Assembly: GCF_011386835.1 (NCBI RefSeq)
Contig: NC_088805.1
Span: 15,682,836 to 15,746,835, forward strand
Source of the DNA: Chrysemys picta bellii
Lineage: Eukaryota; Chordata; Testudines; Emydidae
Reading direction: 5' to 3'
Length of the DNA stretch: 64,000 nucleotides
Within the stretch, counting starts at the first letter, position 1; each line of letters starts with the position of its first letter. A program made the position numbers and the translations under genes. Shown here piece by piece: positions 62,791 through 64,000 of the stretch. The notes beneath the pieces are model-generated. The model was not told where the DNA came from. It was given only the letters and a program-made list of their open reading frames with translations, and did not search any database.

Positions 62791-63439
62791 GGGTATGCAG
62801 TAACTGCAGCAGAGAGATACCTGTCCCCCCTCCTCCAACGCTCCCCACATTCCTGCCAAAGCCCTGTACCAACTGCTCCCTTTCACCCCCCCCCACTTAG
62901 AACAGCCTCTCCTTTCACCCCAAGAACACTCTGCTCCTCCAGCAGACACGCGTGTGACACAATCCAGCTGTAAAGCACACATCCTGCTCTATGCTTGCAC
63001 CAGCCTGTGCTTCAGATTGTGAAATCCTCAGGCCAAGGATCTGTTTGCGCAGCACAGCTCACCAGGTATACAGCACTGTGTGCTTACCGCACTCCCTGTG
63101 TCGAGAGTTTCTATCCATATTTGGAGACACAAACCAGCACCAGGAAATTCTGGTCACTGTCTGATCCCCAGGCCAGTAGCTATAGTAGGTGGGCAAGTAA
63201 AAGCTGCTTTGTGTTTTAATCGGTATGGTGAGGCTGGGCAAGTAGATTTAGTGTCTGGTCTGGTCCATTTCCATAGCAATTTCACAAGGCTCACAGACAC
63301 CAGCATCACCCAGGGTTACACACTAAGTTAGAAGCAGCACAGAACTGCTTGGATTTTTCCCACCTGGTTCCTATTACAGTAGTTTAAAGTTAGACCCCCG
63401 CGTCTCTAGCGCCCCAGTGCCCAAGCCTGAAGGGACAGG

Positions 63440-63760
63440 GCCAAGGATATAGATTAAGGCCACAAGAGACCTTTAGAGCATCTCGTCTGACCTCCCGTGT
63501 AACACAGCCACAGCTCTTCACCCAGTTACCCATGCGCTGTGCCCAGTGACTAAGGCAGAGCTTCCAGAAAGGCATCCAGACTTGATCTGCCGTCATGGAG
63601 AATCCACCACTTCCCTCGGCTCTTCCTTCCAGGGGTTAATCCCATGCCTCACGGTTAAAAAAAAACTGGGCCCTAATTTCTAATGGGAATTTGTCTGGCT
63701 GCAGCTTCCAGCCATTGGGTCTTGTTCTGCCTTTGTCCCCTTTAGTGCCTGGAGTTAATA
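63440..63760 (-). mobile_element. CR1 LINE 3' fragment
   Basis: It contains 'gcatctcgtctgacctcccg', 'gtaacacagccacagctctt', 'catggagaatccaccacttc' and 'cttccagccattgggtcttg', the characteristic string of a turtle CR1 subfamily read from its 3' end. Confidence 0.75.
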
Positions 63761-64000
63761 GGTTAACAGCCCCTAAGCCAGCACTCCCCCCTAAAGGCAG
63801 CAAGTTAAATGATAAAATCTCCCCCCCTCCTTGGTTCTAAGAGGAGGCAGCCCTGCTTTAAAGAGGGCTACCTGAGCAAGGCCCCCGCCCCCAGAGCTCA
63901 CAGGCACAGAGCTGCCTGCACAACTAGGTCTAGGGATTTTCTTGCCCTAAGCAAACATCCAGCCCTGTCGGCCTGCAGTGACGCTCCCCCCGCCCCCTCC

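Larger units (their letters stand above)
61878..64000 (-). other. SLC25A1 intron 1 (3' part)
   Basis: At least 2.1 kb without exon 1. It contains a foldback repeat (62033-62148), a MIR (62580-62790) and a CR1 3' fragment (63440-63760). A peptide like 'LTHPGKAILA', expected for exon 1, is not found on the minus strand here. Confidence 0.75.

Overview
The window is nuclear DNA from a vertebrate, almost certainly a turtle. Genes are split into short exons with canonical GT-AG introns. The repeats are those I know from Testudines: a tRNA-derived SINE of the Cry I (tortoise Pol III) type, CR1 LINE fragments, many MIR copies, and hAT, Harbinger-like and Tc1/mariner-like elements, several with intact target-site duplications. 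There are no operons, CRISPR arrays or bacterial or viral genes. About 2% of the window is coding.

Layout, left to right. (1) The last exon of an unidentified plus-strand gene (2612-2820) encodes a C-terminal leucine/glutamine/lysine-rich coiled coil. Its 3' UTR probably runs to a poly(A) signal near 3.6 or 4.66 kb. (2) About 4.7-13.4 kb is intergenic and shows nothing convincing. (3) A complete five-exon minus-strand gene (CDS 16301-46987) encodes a 259-residue secreted protein: signal peptide, ten-cysteine somatomedin-B domain, thrombospondin type 1 repeat and cysteine-rich tail. It has the architecture of SBSPON, but its neighbour differs from that of human SBSPON, so I read it as a paralogue. 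It starts in a CpG island behind a TATA box. Its introns make up most of the window and hold most of the mobile elements. (4) About 47.1-51.4 kb is a repeat-rich spacer. (5) SLC25A1, the mitochondrial citrate carrier, is on the minus strand (53060-61877), with exons 2-9 present. Exon 1 lies beyond the right edge. A degraded tRNA-Leu(CAG) copy sits antisense in intron 5.

SLC25A1 and the SBSPON-like gene point the same way, with the SBSPON-like gene downstream. The leftmost gene converges on it. Nothing suggests that the three products act together: one is a mitochondrial inner-membrane carrier, one a secreted matrix-type protein and one a probable coiled-coil protein. The most notable item is the intact SBSPON paralogue beside SLC25A1. 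Splice phases, total length and cysteine pattern all agree in this reconstruction. No similarity search or transcript data were available, so names rest on recognising protein motifs by eye.
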